Position numbers and translations under genes: made by a program. Under the pieces are notes generated by a model. That model did not search any database. It had not been told where the DNA came from and was given only the letters and a program-made list of their open reading frames with translations. From Rathayibacter sp. Leaf185 (lineage in GTDB: Bacteria > Actinomycetota > Actinomycetes > Actinomycetales > Microbacteriaceae): 64,000 nt of DNA. Positions 41,272 to 50,113 of the stretch are shown one piece after another; the first letter of the stretch is position 1, and the number at the start of each line of letters is the position of its first letter. Location: assembly GCF_001423885.1 (NCBI RefSeq), contig NZ_LMPP01000006.1, positions 62,001 to 126,000 of the forward strand. Direction: 5' to 3'.

Positions 41272-43536
41272 CTACTTGACGGTCGAGCGGCGGCGCAGGC
41301 GTGCCGCCGTCATCCCGAGGCCGAGCAGCAGAGCCGCGATGCCGGCGGCGAAGGCCGGAGTCGCGTCGACGCCGGTCGCCGCGAGGTGCTTCGTCGGCGT
41401 GGTCGGCGCGTGCACGGCGGGAGCCGGCGTCGACGGGGTGGTCGGAACCACGGTCTCGACCGGGGTGGGCGCCGGGGTGGGCGTGGCCGACTCCGTCACC
41501 GTGAGCGTGTAGAGCACCGAGACGCCCGTGGTGGGCAGCACGAACTCGAGCTCGTGGTCACCCGCGGCCAGCTCGCTGATGGAGAAGCCGACCGAGGCGC
41601 GGCCCTGCTCGTCGGTGGTGTCGACGATGCTGTGGTCGATGGGAGCGGTGGTGACCTGCTCGCCGTCGATCAGTACCTGGACCTCGTCGTCACGGACGGT
41701 CGAGTTGTTCACGTCGAGCGAGGACAGGTCGTAGCTCAGCGTCTCGGCGCCCTCCTCGCTCGTCTCGACGATCCCGATCGAGCGCGATGCGGGGTCGGGC
41801 GTGACGGGCGAGAACGCCGCCATGTAGTCGGTGAAGGCGTTGAGGTCGACGCGGCCGGAGTCGGCCTTGTCGGTCCCGTTGCCCAGCTCGGTGAAGTTGT
41901 CGCCGCCTGCTCCGAGGAACGAGTTCGTGACGATCTTGAAGGTCGCGTCATCGGCGATCGGCTCACCCTGGAAGAAGACTCCCGTGATGTGCGACCCGAC
42001 CTCGGCGGTCGGGTCGTAGGTGTACGACAGGTCGGCCGAGATGCCGAGGTGCAGCTCGGGACGCGACTTGCCCGGCTGCCACTGCTGCTCGAGGACGGTC
42101 TTGATCTGCGCGCCGGTCAGCGTCTCGGTGACGAGCGTGTTGGCGAAGGGCTGCACGATCGCGGCCTCGCGGTAGGTGACGTTGCCGTCGGCATCGCCCT
42201 CGCCGCTGGTGGCGTAGGTGATGTCCTGGCGGATGCCGCCCGGGTTCATGAAGGCGATCTGCGTGCCGAGCTCGGCCTGGGTGGCCCAGAGCTGCGCGTC
42301 GGCGACGAGGTTGCCGATCGTCGACTCCGCGCCGCGGTTCTCGGTGCCGTCCGACTGCACGCCGCGGCGGATGTCGGCGGTGACGGAGCCGATGGAGACG
42401 GCGCCCTCGACGTTCGCGACGTCGACCGCGTCCTGCACGAGCGCGGCGACCGTCTGGCCCACCGGGGTCGAGTCGGCGGTGTAGATCGGCTGGTAGACGG
42501 TCGAGACGACGCCCTTCGGGTCGGTCACCTGCACCGGCTGGAGCAGGTCGACGAGGTTCGACGTGATCGACGTCAGGTCCTTCGTGGCCGGGTCGACGGT
42601 GAGCTCGAGGTGGCCGAGGTAGGTGCCGTAGCTGCCGGTCTGGAGGACGGGGAGGGTGTTGCCGTCGACCGTCACCTCCTGGTCGTACGCCTGGTGGGTG
42701 TGGCCGGAGACGATCGCGTCGACGTTCCCGCCGATCCCGTTGACGATCGTGCCGAAGACGGACGCCGGGTCGGTGAAGCTCACGTCGGGCGACGCTGCGC
42801 CCTCGTGCATGACGGCGATGACGACGTCGGCCTCGAGGTTCTTCTGCTCGGCGGGGATCGAGGCGTCGGCGCTGTCGTCGATGCCGTCCTGCAGGCGAGC
42901 GGTCTCGTCGTTGATCGAGTCGACGATCGGTGCGACGTCGAGGGTCGCGATTCCGTCGGGGCTGACCAGGTAGGGGAGGTCCTCGGTGACGGCGCCGATG
43001 AAGCCGACCTTCACTCCGTCGAAGTCCTGCACGTACGACGGCGCGTAGGCGTGCTCGTCGGTCCCCTTCTCGAGGAGGTTGGCCGAGATGTGCTCGTAGT
43101 CCGCACGCGGGATGATGCGGTCGTCGAGGTCCTCGCGCCCGTGGTCGAGCTCGTGGTTGCCGATCGCCGTGGCGCTGAGGCCGATCTCGTTGAGCGCGTC
43201 GATGGTGGGGTTGTCGTCCTGCACCAGCGAGGTGAAGGTCGAGGCGCCGACGTTGTCCCCCGCCGAGACGAGGATCGAGTTGTCGGGGTTCTCGGCCTTG
43301 AGGGTTGAGAACGCCGAGGCGATCGACGCGGCACCTGCGGTGCTCTGCGAGACGGAGGCGCCCGCGGTCGCCTCGAGGCGGCCGTGGAAGTCGTTCATCG
43401 TGTAGACGTCGATGATCGTGGCATCGGCGGCCATCGCGGGCGCGGCGCCCAGCAGGGCCGCTCCGGCGACGGCGCCGACGGCCGCCGCGGAGAGGAATCG
43501 GGAGAGGCCGCTTCGGCCGGAGGGTGCGCTGTGCAT
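41272..43536 (-). CDS. Surface-anchored 5'-nucleotidase/UDP-sugar hydrolase with LAATG sorting signal
   Basis: About 754 aa. A signal peptide (SRFLSAAAVGAVAGAALLGA, AMA cleavage) leads to a metallophosphoesterase domain with YTMNDFHGRLEA, SAGDNVG, GNHELDHG and VSGHTHQAYD. The 5'-nucleotidase C-terminal domain follows (NPGGIRQDI, TNSFLGAGGDNFTELG). An Ig-like beta region and a Pro/Thr linker then lead to LAATG, a hydrophobic helix and RRRS at the C-terminus. LAXTG is the motif of class E sortases. It hydrolyses extracellular nucleotides and UDP-sugars to nucleosides. Start uncertain: 43536 gives the cleanest signal peptide, but ATG 43557 and 43590 are in frame. Confidence 0.85.
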   Translation of the reverse strand: MHSAPSGRSGLSRFLSAAAVGAVAGAALLGAAPAMAADATIIDVYTMNDFHGRLEATAGASVSQSTAGAASIASAFSTLKAENPDNSILVSAGDNVGASTFTSLVQDDNPTIDALNEIGLSATAIGNHELDHGREDLDDRIIPRADYEHISANLLEKGTDEHAYAPSYVQDFDGVKVGFIGAVTEDLPYLVSPDGIATLDVAPIVDSINDETARLQDGIDDSADASIPAEQKNLEADVVIAVMHEGAASPDVSFTDPASVFGTIVNGIGGNVDAIVSGHTHQAYDQEVTVDGNTLPVLQTGSYGTYLGHLELTVDPATKDLTSITSNLVDLLQPVQVTDPKGVVSTVYQPIYTADSTPVGQTVAALVQDAVDVANVEGAVSIGSVTADIRRGVQSDGTENRGAESTIGNLVADAQLWATQAELGTQIAFMNPGGIRQDITYATSGEGDADGNVTYREAAIVQPFANTLVTETLTGAQIKTVLEQQWQPGKSRPELHLGISADLSYTYDPTAEVGSHITGVFFQGEPIADDATFKIVTNSFLGAGGDNFTELGNGTDKADSGRVDLNAFTDYMAAFSPVTPDPASRSIGIVETSEEGAETLSYDLSSLDVNNSTVRDDEVQVLIDGEQVTTAPIDHSIVDTTDEQGRASVGFSISELAAGDHELEFVLPTTGVSVLYTLTVTESATPTPAPTPVETVVPTTPSTPAPAVHAPTTPTKHLAATGVDATPAFAAGIAALLLGLGMTAARLRRRSTVK

Positions 43537-43697
43537 CTGGTGGAGGACTCCAAGCATCGAGCGGCGTTTCGGAGAGAACTCCTGCCGCATAAGGGGAACT
43601 TTCCCAGACAACCCGACGGCACGGCTCCCGTCAAACGGTTCGGCGGAGGCGGCTCCTGCGTTTACGAGAAGTTAATGCGTCGTCCGTCGATCGGGCC

Positions 43698-43752
43698 GGT
43701 CGGCTCAGGCCGGGCCAGGCCGGGCCAGGTCGAGTCGGGCCGGGCCCTGTCG
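43698..43752. repeat. GGCCGGGCCAGG / GTCGAGTC short-repeat patch
   Basis: The stretch contains two CAGGCCGGGC units, a GGGCCGGGCC unit and two GTCGAGTC units in 55 bp. It lies just beyond the end of the sterol-carrier-like gene and before the 5'-nucleotidase promoter region. No function seen. Confidence 0.5.
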
Positions 43753-43754
43753 AG

Positions 43755-44117
43755 TCAGGTCAGTCGGAGGATCGGCAGGAACGCCGTGAGGTCGGCCCGC
43801 ACCCCCGAGGCGTGGATCCGCCCGCTCGCGAGTCCTTCCTGCCAGGGCAGCGAGCCGGTGGCGAGCGGCAGCCAGGTCGCGGCGTCCATCTCGATCACGT
43901 TGGGCGGAGTCCCGCGGGTGTGGCCCGGGCCCTCGACGCACTGAGCGGCACCGAACGGGGGGACGCGCACCTCGACGCTGCGCCCCGGCACGTTCGTCTC
44001 GATGATCTGCAGGAGGAAGCGGACCGCCGTCGCCGTAGTGTTCCGGTCGACCGCCCCGGCGAGCGCCGCGCGCACCGCCTCCTGGCCGCTCTGCTCGTCG
44101 ATCCTGCCCTTGGCCAT
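43755..44117 (-). CDS. Sterol carrier family (MSCP-like) protein
   Basis: A 120-aa protein from ATG 44117. MAKGRIDEQSGQEAVRAALA is followed by LLQIIETNVPGRSVEVRVPP, GAAQCVEGPGHTRGTPPNVI and EMDAATWLPLATG. This matches the bacterial sterol carrier family proteins found beside purD in many actinobacteria, with the mixed alpha/beta SCP-like fold. Ligand unknown. It is divergent from purD with 63 bp between the starts. Confidence 0.75.
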   Translation of the reverse strand: MAKGRIDEQSGQEAVRAALAGAVDRNTTATAVRFLLQIIETNVPGRSVEVRVPPFGAAQCVEGPGHTRGTPPNVIEMDAATWLPLATGSLPWQEGLASGRIHASGVRADLTAFLPILRLT

Positions 44118-44180
44118 GCGTCCATTCTCCCGCGCCGGCGGAAGGGCGGGCGCCTCGCAGGCCGGGCCTATCCTGTCAGG

Positions 44181-45452
44181 GTGAAGATCCTCGTCCTCGG
44201 TTCGGGTGCCCGTGAGCACGCCATCATCACGGCTCTCCTCGCGGAGGAGGAGCGGCACGAGATCATCGCCGCGCCCGGCAACGCCGGCATCGCGCGCGAC
44301 GTCGAGGTCATCCACTTCGACACCAACAGCCCCCGTCTCGTCACCGACTTCGCGCTCGAGCAGGGCATCGAGCTCGTCGTCATCGGCCCCGAGGCGCCTC
44401 TCGTCGCCGGAGTCGCGGACGCCCTGCGTCAGCGCCGCATCGCGACCTTCGGACCCGACCGCGCCGCCGCCGCCCTCGAGGGCTCGAAGACCTTCGCGAA
44501 GCGCGTGATGGACATGGCGCGCGTGCCGACGGGCCGCGCCACCCGCGTCTCGACGCTCGTCGACGCGAGCCGCGTCATCGACGAGTTCGGCGCCCCCTAC
44601 GTCGTCAAGGCCGACGGTCTCGCCGCGGGCAAGGGCGTCCTCGTGACGGAGTCGCGGAGCGCGGCGGTCGCGCACGCCGAGTTCTGGCTGCAGTCGGGCG
44701 ACGTGCTCATCGAGGAGTTCCTCGCCGGCCAGGAGGTCTCGCTGTTCCTCCTCTCCGACGGCCACGACGTCGTCCCTCTCTCGCCGGCGCAGGACTACAA
44801 GCGGCTCGGCGACGGCGACGAGGGCCCGAACACCGGCGGCATGGGCGCCTACTCCCCTCTCCCCTGGCTCGCCGACCGCTGGGCCGACGAGCGCGCCTTC
44901 GTCGACGAGGTCATCGACACGGTCGCCATCCCGACCATCCGCCAGCTCGAGCGCGAGCGCACCCCGTTCGTCGGACTCCTCTACTGCGGGCTCATCGTCA
45001 CCGACGACGGCATCCGCGTGATCGAGTTCAACGCCCGCTTCGGCGACCCCGAGACGCAGGTCGTTCTTCCCCGCCTCGCCTCGCCGCTCTCGGCCCTGCT
45101 GCACGCGGCGGCCACCGGCTCGCTCGCCTCCGTGCCGTGGCCCGTCTTCACCGACGAGGTCGCGGTCACCGTCGTGCTCGCCAGCGAGGGCTACCCCGAG
45201 AACGCGGTCACGGGCCGTTCGCTCAGCGGCCTGGAGGCAGCAGCAGCGGTCCCCGGAGTCACGATCGCCCACGCGGCGACCCAGCTCGTCGACGGGCGCT
45301 TCGTCGCCACCGGCGGCCGGGTGCTCAACGTCGTGGCCCGCGGCGCCGACTTCACCGAGGCCCGCGCGCGGGCGTACCAGGCGCTCGACCTGATCCACCT
45401 CGACGGCGGGCAGTACCGTCGCGACATCGCGGCGCGCGTCGCGAAGTCCTGA
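44181..45452 (+). CDS. purD: Phosphoribosylamine-glycine ligase (GAR synthetase)
   Basis: A 423-aa ATP-grasp enzyme for step 2 of purine synthesis. Motifs are ILVLGSGAREHAI at the N-terminus, GPEAPLVAGVADAL, PYVVKADGLAAGKGVLV (ATP-grasp loop), NTGGMGAYSP, VIEFNARFGDPETQ and LASEGYP. GTG 44181 is preferred because TATCCT (44169-44174) ends 6 bp before it, a leaderless arrangement, and there is no Shine-Dalgarno sequence. Length is normal. Confidence 0.95.
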   Translation: MKILVLGSGAREHAIITALLAEEERHEIIAAPGNAGIARDVEVIHFDTNSPRLVTDFALEQGIELVVIGPEAPLVAGVADALRQRRIATFGPDRAAAALEGSKTFAKRVMDMARVPTGRATRVSTLVDASRVIDEFGAPYVVKADGLAAGKGVLVTESRSAAVAHAEFWLQSGDVLIEEFLAGQEVSLFLLSDGHDVVPLSPAQDYKRLGDGDEGPNTGGMGAYSPLPWLADRWADERAFVDEVIDTVAIPTIRQLERERTPFVGLLYCGLIVTDDGIRVIEFNARFGDPETQVVLPRLASPLSALLHAAATGSLASVPWPVFTDEVAVTVVLASEGYPENAVTGRSLSGLEAAAAVPGVTIAHAATQLVDGRFVATGGRVLNVVARGADFTEARARAYQALDLIHLDGGQYRRDIAARVAKS

Positions 45453-45491
45453 CCGTTCGAGCCTGTTCCCGGCAGAGCGAGATCCACTCCG

Positions 45492-45532
45492 CAGAAGTTG
45501 TCGTACTCGATACTCGAGTACGACAACTTCTG
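45492..45532. terminator. Perfect 19-bp inverted repeat between purD and the epimerase gene
   Basis: CAGAAGTTGTCGTACTCGA (45492-45510) is the exact reverse complement of 45514-45532, with only three loop bases. It lies 40 bp after purD and 35 bp before the end of the convergent epimerase gene, the place of a two-way terminator. It is AT-richer than other hairpins here and could also be a protein-binding site. Confidence 0.6.
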
Positions 45533-45566
45533 GACACTCGAGATCCGGGCCCAGCGCAGGGTCGCC

Positions 45567-46535
45567 TCAGCGAGACGTGGCGACGATGTCGCGGAGGGCC
45601 TCGCCCAGGTCCGGGTGGGTGAAACGGAAGCCGGCGTCCTCGAGGCGGGCGGGGACGACCCAGCGGCTCTTCAGGAGGAGCTCGGGCTCGGTGCGGAGCA
45701 GCAGGGTCGCCGGCTCGAGGACGAAGCGCGGAGCGGGCAGGCCGAGGCGGCGCCCGACGGCGGCGCGCAGGAGCCGCGACAGCTCGGTGTTGTCGCTCGG
45801 GTTCGGCGACGCGAGGTTCACCGGCCCCTCGAGGGCCGACTCCTCCAGGAAGAGGATCGAGCGGTGCACGTCCTCGACGTGGATCCAGCTGAAGTGCTGG
45901 CGCCCGTGCGTCGGCCGGTACTCGTGGTGCACCCCGGCCTCGCGCCGCGCGCGCGTGCCCGGCCAGCGGCCGTCGTACTGCGGCCCGCCGAGCCCGAGGC
46001 GCGCGAGCCGCAGCAGGATCGCCGTCGCAGGCCCGTCGCCGAGCACGATCGCCATCCGCAGCGAGACGCGCCGGGTAGCGGGCGTCTCCGGGCCGAAGAA
46101 CGCCGCCTCCCACGCGCGGGCGATGTCGACCGAGAACCCCTCGCCGAGCACGCCCTCGTCCTCGGTGTGGGCGCGCTCCTCCTCGTGGCGGTAGATCGTG
46201 GCCGTGCTCGCGTTCATCCAGGTGGCCGGAGGAGTCGCTGCGGCGGCGACCGCACGGTGCAGCTCCTCCGTGGTCTCGATGCGCGAGCGGAGGATCTCGG
46301 CGCGGTTCGCCGCGGTGTAGCGGCAGTCGACGCTCTTCCCGGCGAGATTCACCAGCAGCCGGGCACCGTCGAGGGCCCGCGTGACGCTCGCGGTGTCGCC
46401 CCAGCTCGCGTCGGGGCCGGTACGGCCGATGCGCCGCACGTCCCAGCCGTCGGCGGTGAAGCGGCGGGCGAGGTCGGTGCCCAGGAATCCGCTCGCTCCG
46501 GCGAGGACGACGACGGGTCGATCGGAGGCGCTCAT
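45567..46535 (-). CDS. TIGR01777-family NAD(P)-dependent epimerase
   Basis: A 322-aa extended-SDR protein of the TIGR01777 (YfcH/SulA-like) group. The nucleotide motif is VVLAGASGFLGTDLARRF. LLVNLAGKSVDCRYTAANRA and FSWIHVEDVHRSI are the family signatures, and the C-terminal DUF1731-like part is APRFVLEPATLLLRTEPELL. Function is not established. ATG 46535 matches the family N-terminus. It lies 14 bp after the Nudix gene on the same strand. Confidence 0.85.
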   Translation of the reverse strand: MSASDRPVVVLAGASGFLGTDLARRFTADGWDVRRIGRTGPDASWGDTASVTRALDGARLLVNLAGKSVDCRYTAANRAEILRSRIETTEELHRAVAAAATPPATWMNASTATIYRHEEERAHTEDEGVLGEGFSVDIARAWEAAFFGPETPATRRVSLRMAIVLGDGPATAILLRLARLGLGGPQYDGRWPGTRARREAGVHHEYRPTHGRQHFSWIHVEDVHRSILFLEESALEGPVNLASPNPSDNTELSRLLRAAVGRRLGLPAPRFVLEPATLLLRTEPELLLKSRWVVPARLEDAGFRFTHPDLGEALRDIVATSR

Positions 46536-46549
46536 CGCCCCATCGTGCA

Positions 46550-47104
46550 CTACCGGCGCTCGCGAGCGGCCGCGACCGCCCCATGGAGCCGCGCCGCGAA
46601 CTCCGGCGGCACCTCCTCCGGCAGGGTATCGACGGGCCACCACGCCACGTCGTCGCTCTCGTCACTGACGACGAGCGGCGCCTCCGGATCGGCGATCGCC
46701 GCGTAGCCGACATCCCAGTGCGTGCTGCAGCGGCCGAAGCCCGAGCTCAGCGCGTGCCGGTCGAGGTCGACCGGCAGCGACCCGAGCAGCCGCAGGTCGC
46801 CCACTCCGCTCTCCTCGCGCGCCTCCCGCAGCGCCGCAGCGCTCAGCGACGCGTCGTCCGGCTCGAGGTGCCCGCCGAGCTGCACCCAGAAGCGCCCCTT
46901 GCGGTGGTAGCAGAGCAGCACCCGGTCGAGCGCGGGCGACAGCACGAAGCAGCTCGCCGTGAGGTGCTCGGGCCCGCCGTCGCGCTCGAGAGCCGAATCG
47001 CCCCGTGCCGCCACGAACCCCAGGTACTCGTCCCGGAGCCGTTCGAGCGGCCCGGGCCGCCACTCCTGCAGTTCACCGACGGCCTGCTCCGCACGCGCAC
47101 TCAT
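46550..47104 (-). CDS. Nudix hydrolase
   Basis: A 184-aa protein with a Nudix box GGHLEPDDASLSAAALREAR then EESGV. ASCFVLSPALDRVLLCYHRK and FWVQLGGHLEP fit a Nudix domain that starts at about residue 48. The substrate is a nucleoside diphosphate derivative of unknown type. The ATG at 47104 is taken rather than the GTG three bases before it. It probably forms an operon with the epimerase gene, 14 bp downstream. Confidence 0.8.
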   Translation of the reverse strand: MSARAEQAVGELQEWRPGPLERLRDEYLGFVAARGDSALERDGGPEHLTASCFVLSPALDRVLLCYHRKGRFWVQLGGHLEPDDASLSAAALREAREESGVGDLRLLGSLPVDLDRHALSSGFGRCSTHWDVGYAAIADPEAPLVVSDESDDVAWWPVDTLPEEVPPEFAARLHGAVAAARERR

Positions 47105-47188
47105 CACCCGGGCGAGCGTAGGCGCGTCTCAACTCGAGTGCGCGATGGGCTGGGTGCGCTGCGCCCGAGCAGAGACTCGCGGGGGGCG

Positions 47189-47932
47189 TCAGACGGCGAG
47201 ACCCGCGAGGCCCTCGCGGTCGACGCGGCGGTGGAAGCGCATGCCGGCGAGCCCGCCGAGCACCGCGCCGACGAGCGAGACGACCAGGGCGGCGAGCGCC
47301 GTCACGATCGCGGCAACGGTGGCGTCGCCCGCGTCGAGCGGGATGGTCGGGAAGCCGCTGACCGCGGACAGCACCTGACTACCTCCGGTGATCGCGGAGG
47401 CGATGCCCACCAGGATCGCGACGATCACGGCCCAGGCCCACACCGCCACGCCCTGCTTGGCACCGTTGAAGCGGGCCATGCGCCCGGCGACGTAGCCGCC
47501 GGAGTAGTAGGCGACCAGGAGGATCACCAGCAGCGCGATCGCGCCGACCCAGCCGAACGCGGCCGGGTCCGCGGCGAGATCGGCCGTGACGTCCTGCGTG
47601 CCGACGACGGCCGCCCCGATCGCCGTGACGAGGGCGGTGAGGATGACCGCGAGCCCGGTCGCCGCGAGCCAGCCGAAGAAGGCGCAGCCGATCTTGAGCC
47701 CGCCGAACCTGTCGCGCTCGCGCTGGTGGATGTCCTTGCGGGCGGCGGCGCGGGCCTGCTTCGCCTCGGCGGAGTCCTGATCGACCGGGGCGCGGTGCTC
47801 AGGTGCCGAGCCGGTCGCGGGGTGGGCGGGCGTCGCGCCGGTCGCGGGACGGGTCGACGTCGAGCCGATCCCGTCGGGAAGCTGCTCCGTCCGGTTCGGG
47901 TCGGAGCCGTCGCGGTCGCTGGGCATGCTCAT
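47189..47932 (-). CDS. Hypothetical four-helix membrane protein
   Basis: A 247-aa protein. The N-terminal ~85 residues are hydrophilic and rich in Pro, Thr, Asp and His. Four hydrophobic segments follow (CAFFGWLAATGLAVILTALV, WVGAIALLVILLVAYYSGGY, a third around AVWAWAVIVAILVGIASAI, and a fourth LAALVVSLVGAVLGGLAG). GGYVAGRMARFNGAKQGVAV resembles small YrzE-type membrane proteins. GAGGAGG precedes the ATG at 47932. Function unknown. Confidence 0.7.
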   Translation of the reverse strand: MSMPSDRDGSDPNRTEQLPDGIGSTSTRPATGATPAHPATGSAPEHRAPVDQDSAEAKQARAAARKDIHQRERDRFGGLKIGCAFFGWLAATGLAVILTALVTAIGAAVVGTQDVTADLAADPAAFGWVGAIALLVILLVAYYSGGYVAGRMARFNGAKQGVAVWAWAVIVAILVGIASAITGGSQVLSAVSGFPTIPLDAGDATVAAIVTALAALVVSLVGAVLGGLAGMRFHRRVDREGLAGLAV

Positions 47933-48117
47933 GAGGGCCTCCTCGGTGGGCCGCGGAGTAGCGGCAGTGGACCCAGTGAAGCGCCTGGCCACCTCCGGTG
48001 TCTCGGGGTTGACGGGGCCGTCAAGCCCCTGGGGAGGCACCGCCCGACCCTGTTGCATGGACATCGAGACGTCGCCTGAACGAGACGTCGCCAGAGCATC
48101 GAGACGAGAGGACCGCC

Positions 48118-48957
48118 ATGACTCCGGAATCCCCCGAGCAGACGCCGCCCGGCACCGAGGCAGAGCTGACCCCGAAGGCCGACCACGGCGAGACCAGCTA
48201 TCGCGGCACCGGCAGACTCAGCGGCAAGGTCGCCCTGGTCACCGGAGCCGACAGCGGCATCGGCAAGGCCGTCGCGATCGCCTTCGCCCGCGAGGGCGCC
48301 GACGTCGCGATCTCGTACCTCGACGAGCACGAGGACGCGGAGGACACCGCGAAGTGGGTCCGCGAGGCCGGGCGCGAGGCGCTCCTGCTCCCGGGAGACC
48401 TGCGCGACGCCGCCCACTGCCGCCAGGTCGTCGCCAGCACGGTCGAGACGCTCGGCCACCTCGAGGTCCTCGTCAGCAACGCCGCGTTCCAGATGAGCCG
48501 CGAAGAGGTCACCGACATCCCCGACGAGGAGTGGGACCGCACCGTGGCCACCAACCTCAGCGCGTACTTCCACCTCGTCAAGGCGGCGCTGCCGCACTTG
48601 AAGGAGGGCGCCTCGATCATCGCGACCAGCTCGGTGCAGTCGGATCAGCCGTCGTACCAGCTGCTCCCCTACGCCGCCACGAAGGCCGCGATGCTCAGCA
48701 TGACGGCGTCGCTCGCCCAGGCGCTCGGCTCGAAGGGCATCCGCGCGAACAGCGTCGCCCCCGGCCCGATCTGGACCCCGCTCATCCCCTCGACGATGCC
48801 GCAGGAGGCTGTCGCCGAGTTCGGCGAGCAGGTCCCGCTGGGCCGCCCCGGCCAGCCGGCCGAGGTCGCGCACGCCTACGTGCTCCTCGCCTCCGACGAC
48901 GCCAGCTACATGAGCGGCTCGACGATCGCCGTCACCGGCGGGAAGCCGATCCTCTGA
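48118..48957 (+). CDS. SDR oxidoreductase of the general-stress (YdaD/YhdF-like) group
   Basis: A 279-aa classical SDR. The protein begins with a Pro/Thr/Glu-rich tail of about 35 residues and GTGRLSGKVALVTGADSGIG, typical of glucose dehydrogenase/general-stress protein 39-like SDRs. NAAFQMSREE is the NAG-like region, SSVQSDQPSYQLLPYAATKA has the Ser/Tyr/Lys set, and PGPIWTPLIPSTMP and SGSTIAVTGGKP close the chain. NAD(P)-dependent dehydrogenase of unknown substrate. AGAGGACC precedes the ATG. Confidence 0.85.
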   Translation: MTPESPEQTPPGTEAELTPKADHGETSYRGTGRLSGKVALVTGADSGIGKAVAIAFAREGADVAISYLDEHEDAEDTAKWVREAGREALLLPGDLRDAAHCRQVVASTVETLGHLEVLVSNAAFQMSREEVTDIPDEEWDRTVATNLSAYFHLVKAALPHLKEGASIIATSSVQSDQPSYQLLPYAATKAAMLSMTASLAQALGSKGIRANSVAPGPIWTPLIPSTMPQEAVAEFGEQVPLGRPGQPAEVAHAYVLLASDDASYMSGSTIAVTGGKPIL

Positions 48958-48997
48958 GCGGCGGGAGCTCCCACCGGCGTGCGGTAGGTTCCGGCGC

Positions 48998-50113
48998 GTG
49001 AGCGTGCACATCCGGAGCATCGAGACCGCGGTCCCGTCGACGGTGCTGCAGCAGTCGGGCATCCGCGACCTCTTCGTCGAGCAGCCGGGGGTCACGCGGC
49101 TCGCCTCGCGGCTGATCGGGGCGGCGTTCAACGCCTCCGGCATCGACACCCGCCACACGGTGGTCGACGAGCTCGACCGCGGGACGCACGAGGGCGACAG
49201 CGTCTTCTACGACCGCGAGTCGGGGCGCCTGCTCGACCCGGGCACCTCGGCCCGCAACGCGCTCTACACGGCGCGCGCACCCGAGCTCTTCACGGAGGCG
49301 TCGCGCCGAGCACTCGAGTCCGCCGGATTCGCGGCGGCCGACGTCACGCACGTCGTCACCGTCTCGTGCACCGGCTTCTACGCGCCCGGCCCCGACTACC
49401 AGCTCGTGCGCCGGCTCGGCCTCGCGCCGACGACGCAGCGCTTCCACCTCGGCTTCATGGGCTGCTACGGCGCGTTCCCCGGCCTCCGCGCCGCGCAGGC
49501 CTTCTGCGAGGCCGACCCCGGGGCCGTCGTGCTCGTCGTCACGGTCGAGCTGTGCAGCATCCACCTCACCGCCTCCAACGATCCAGAGCAGATCGTCGCG
49601 TCCTCGGTCTTCGCCGACGGGGGCGCGGCGGCCGTCGTCACCGCCCGCGAGCCGTCCCCGGGTACTCCCGTCCTCGAGATCGACGCACTCGCGTCCACCC
49701 TCACGCCCGAGGGCGAGGACGAGATGGCCTGGACGATCGGCGACCACGGCTTCTCGATGCGACTCAGCACGTACGTGCCGTCGATCATCGGCGCGAACAT
49801 CACGGACGCGCTCGCCGCTCCGCTCGGCGAGGCCGGCCTCGAGGTCGGCGACGTCGCCCGCTGGGCCGTGCACCCCGGCGGCCGCAGCATCCTCGACCGG
49901 GTGCAGAGCGCGCTCGAGCTCTCGGACGAGCAGCTCGCTCCCTCGCGCGAGGTGCTGCGGACGAACGGCAACATGTCGAGCGCGACGGTCCTCTTCATCC
50001 TGCGCCGCCTCCTGCACGGCGAGGCCCGCGACGGCGAGCGGATCGGCGCGATGGCGTTCGGCCCGGGCCTGACGGTCGAGATGGCACTGCTCACCAAGCG
50101 GGGCGGAGCGTGA
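48998..50113 (+). CDS. Type III polyketide synthase (chalcone synthase-like)
   Basis: A 371-aa homodimeric ketosynthase. The triad is intact: Cys156 in GFMGCYGAFPG, His292 in RWAVHPGGRSI and Asn325 in NGNMSSATVLF. GPGLTVEM is the C-terminal signature (GFGPGxT type). It extends an acyl-CoA starter with malonyl-CoA to a resorcinol, phloroglucinol or pyrone. The start is GTG 48998 with TAGGTT 7 bp upstream, a leaderless promoter. The methyltransferase gene overlaps by 4 bp. No fatty-acyl or starter-supplying gene is adjacent. Confidence 0.9.
   Translation: MSVHIRSIETAVPSTVLQQSGIRDLFVEQPGVTRLASRLIGAAFNASGIDTRHTVVDELDRGTHEGDSVFYDRESGRLLDPGTSARNALYTARAPELFTEASRRALESAGFAAADVTHVVTVSCTGFYAPGPDYQLVRRLGLAPTTQRFHLGFMGCYGAFPGLRAAQAFCEADPGAVVLVVTVELCSIHLTASNDPEQIVASSVFADGGAAAVVTAREPSPGTPVLEIDALASTLTPEGEDEMAWTIGDHGFSMRLSTYVPSIIGANITDALAAPLGEAGLEVGDVARWAVHPGGRSILDRVQSALELSDEQLAPSREVLRTNGNMSSATVLFILRRLLHGEARDGERIGAMAFGPGLTVEMALLTKRGGA

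Noticed and set aside
41053-43308. 751-aa open frame on the + strand opposite the 5'-nucleotidase gene
   Set aside because: It mirrors the nucleotidase codons, has low-complexity composition and no motifs, while the minus strand has the complete nucleotidase with signal peptide and anchor.
45480-45545. Short opposing frames inside the palindrome at 45492-45532
   Set aside because: Both strands read similar peptides only because the site is a palindrome; they are not genes.
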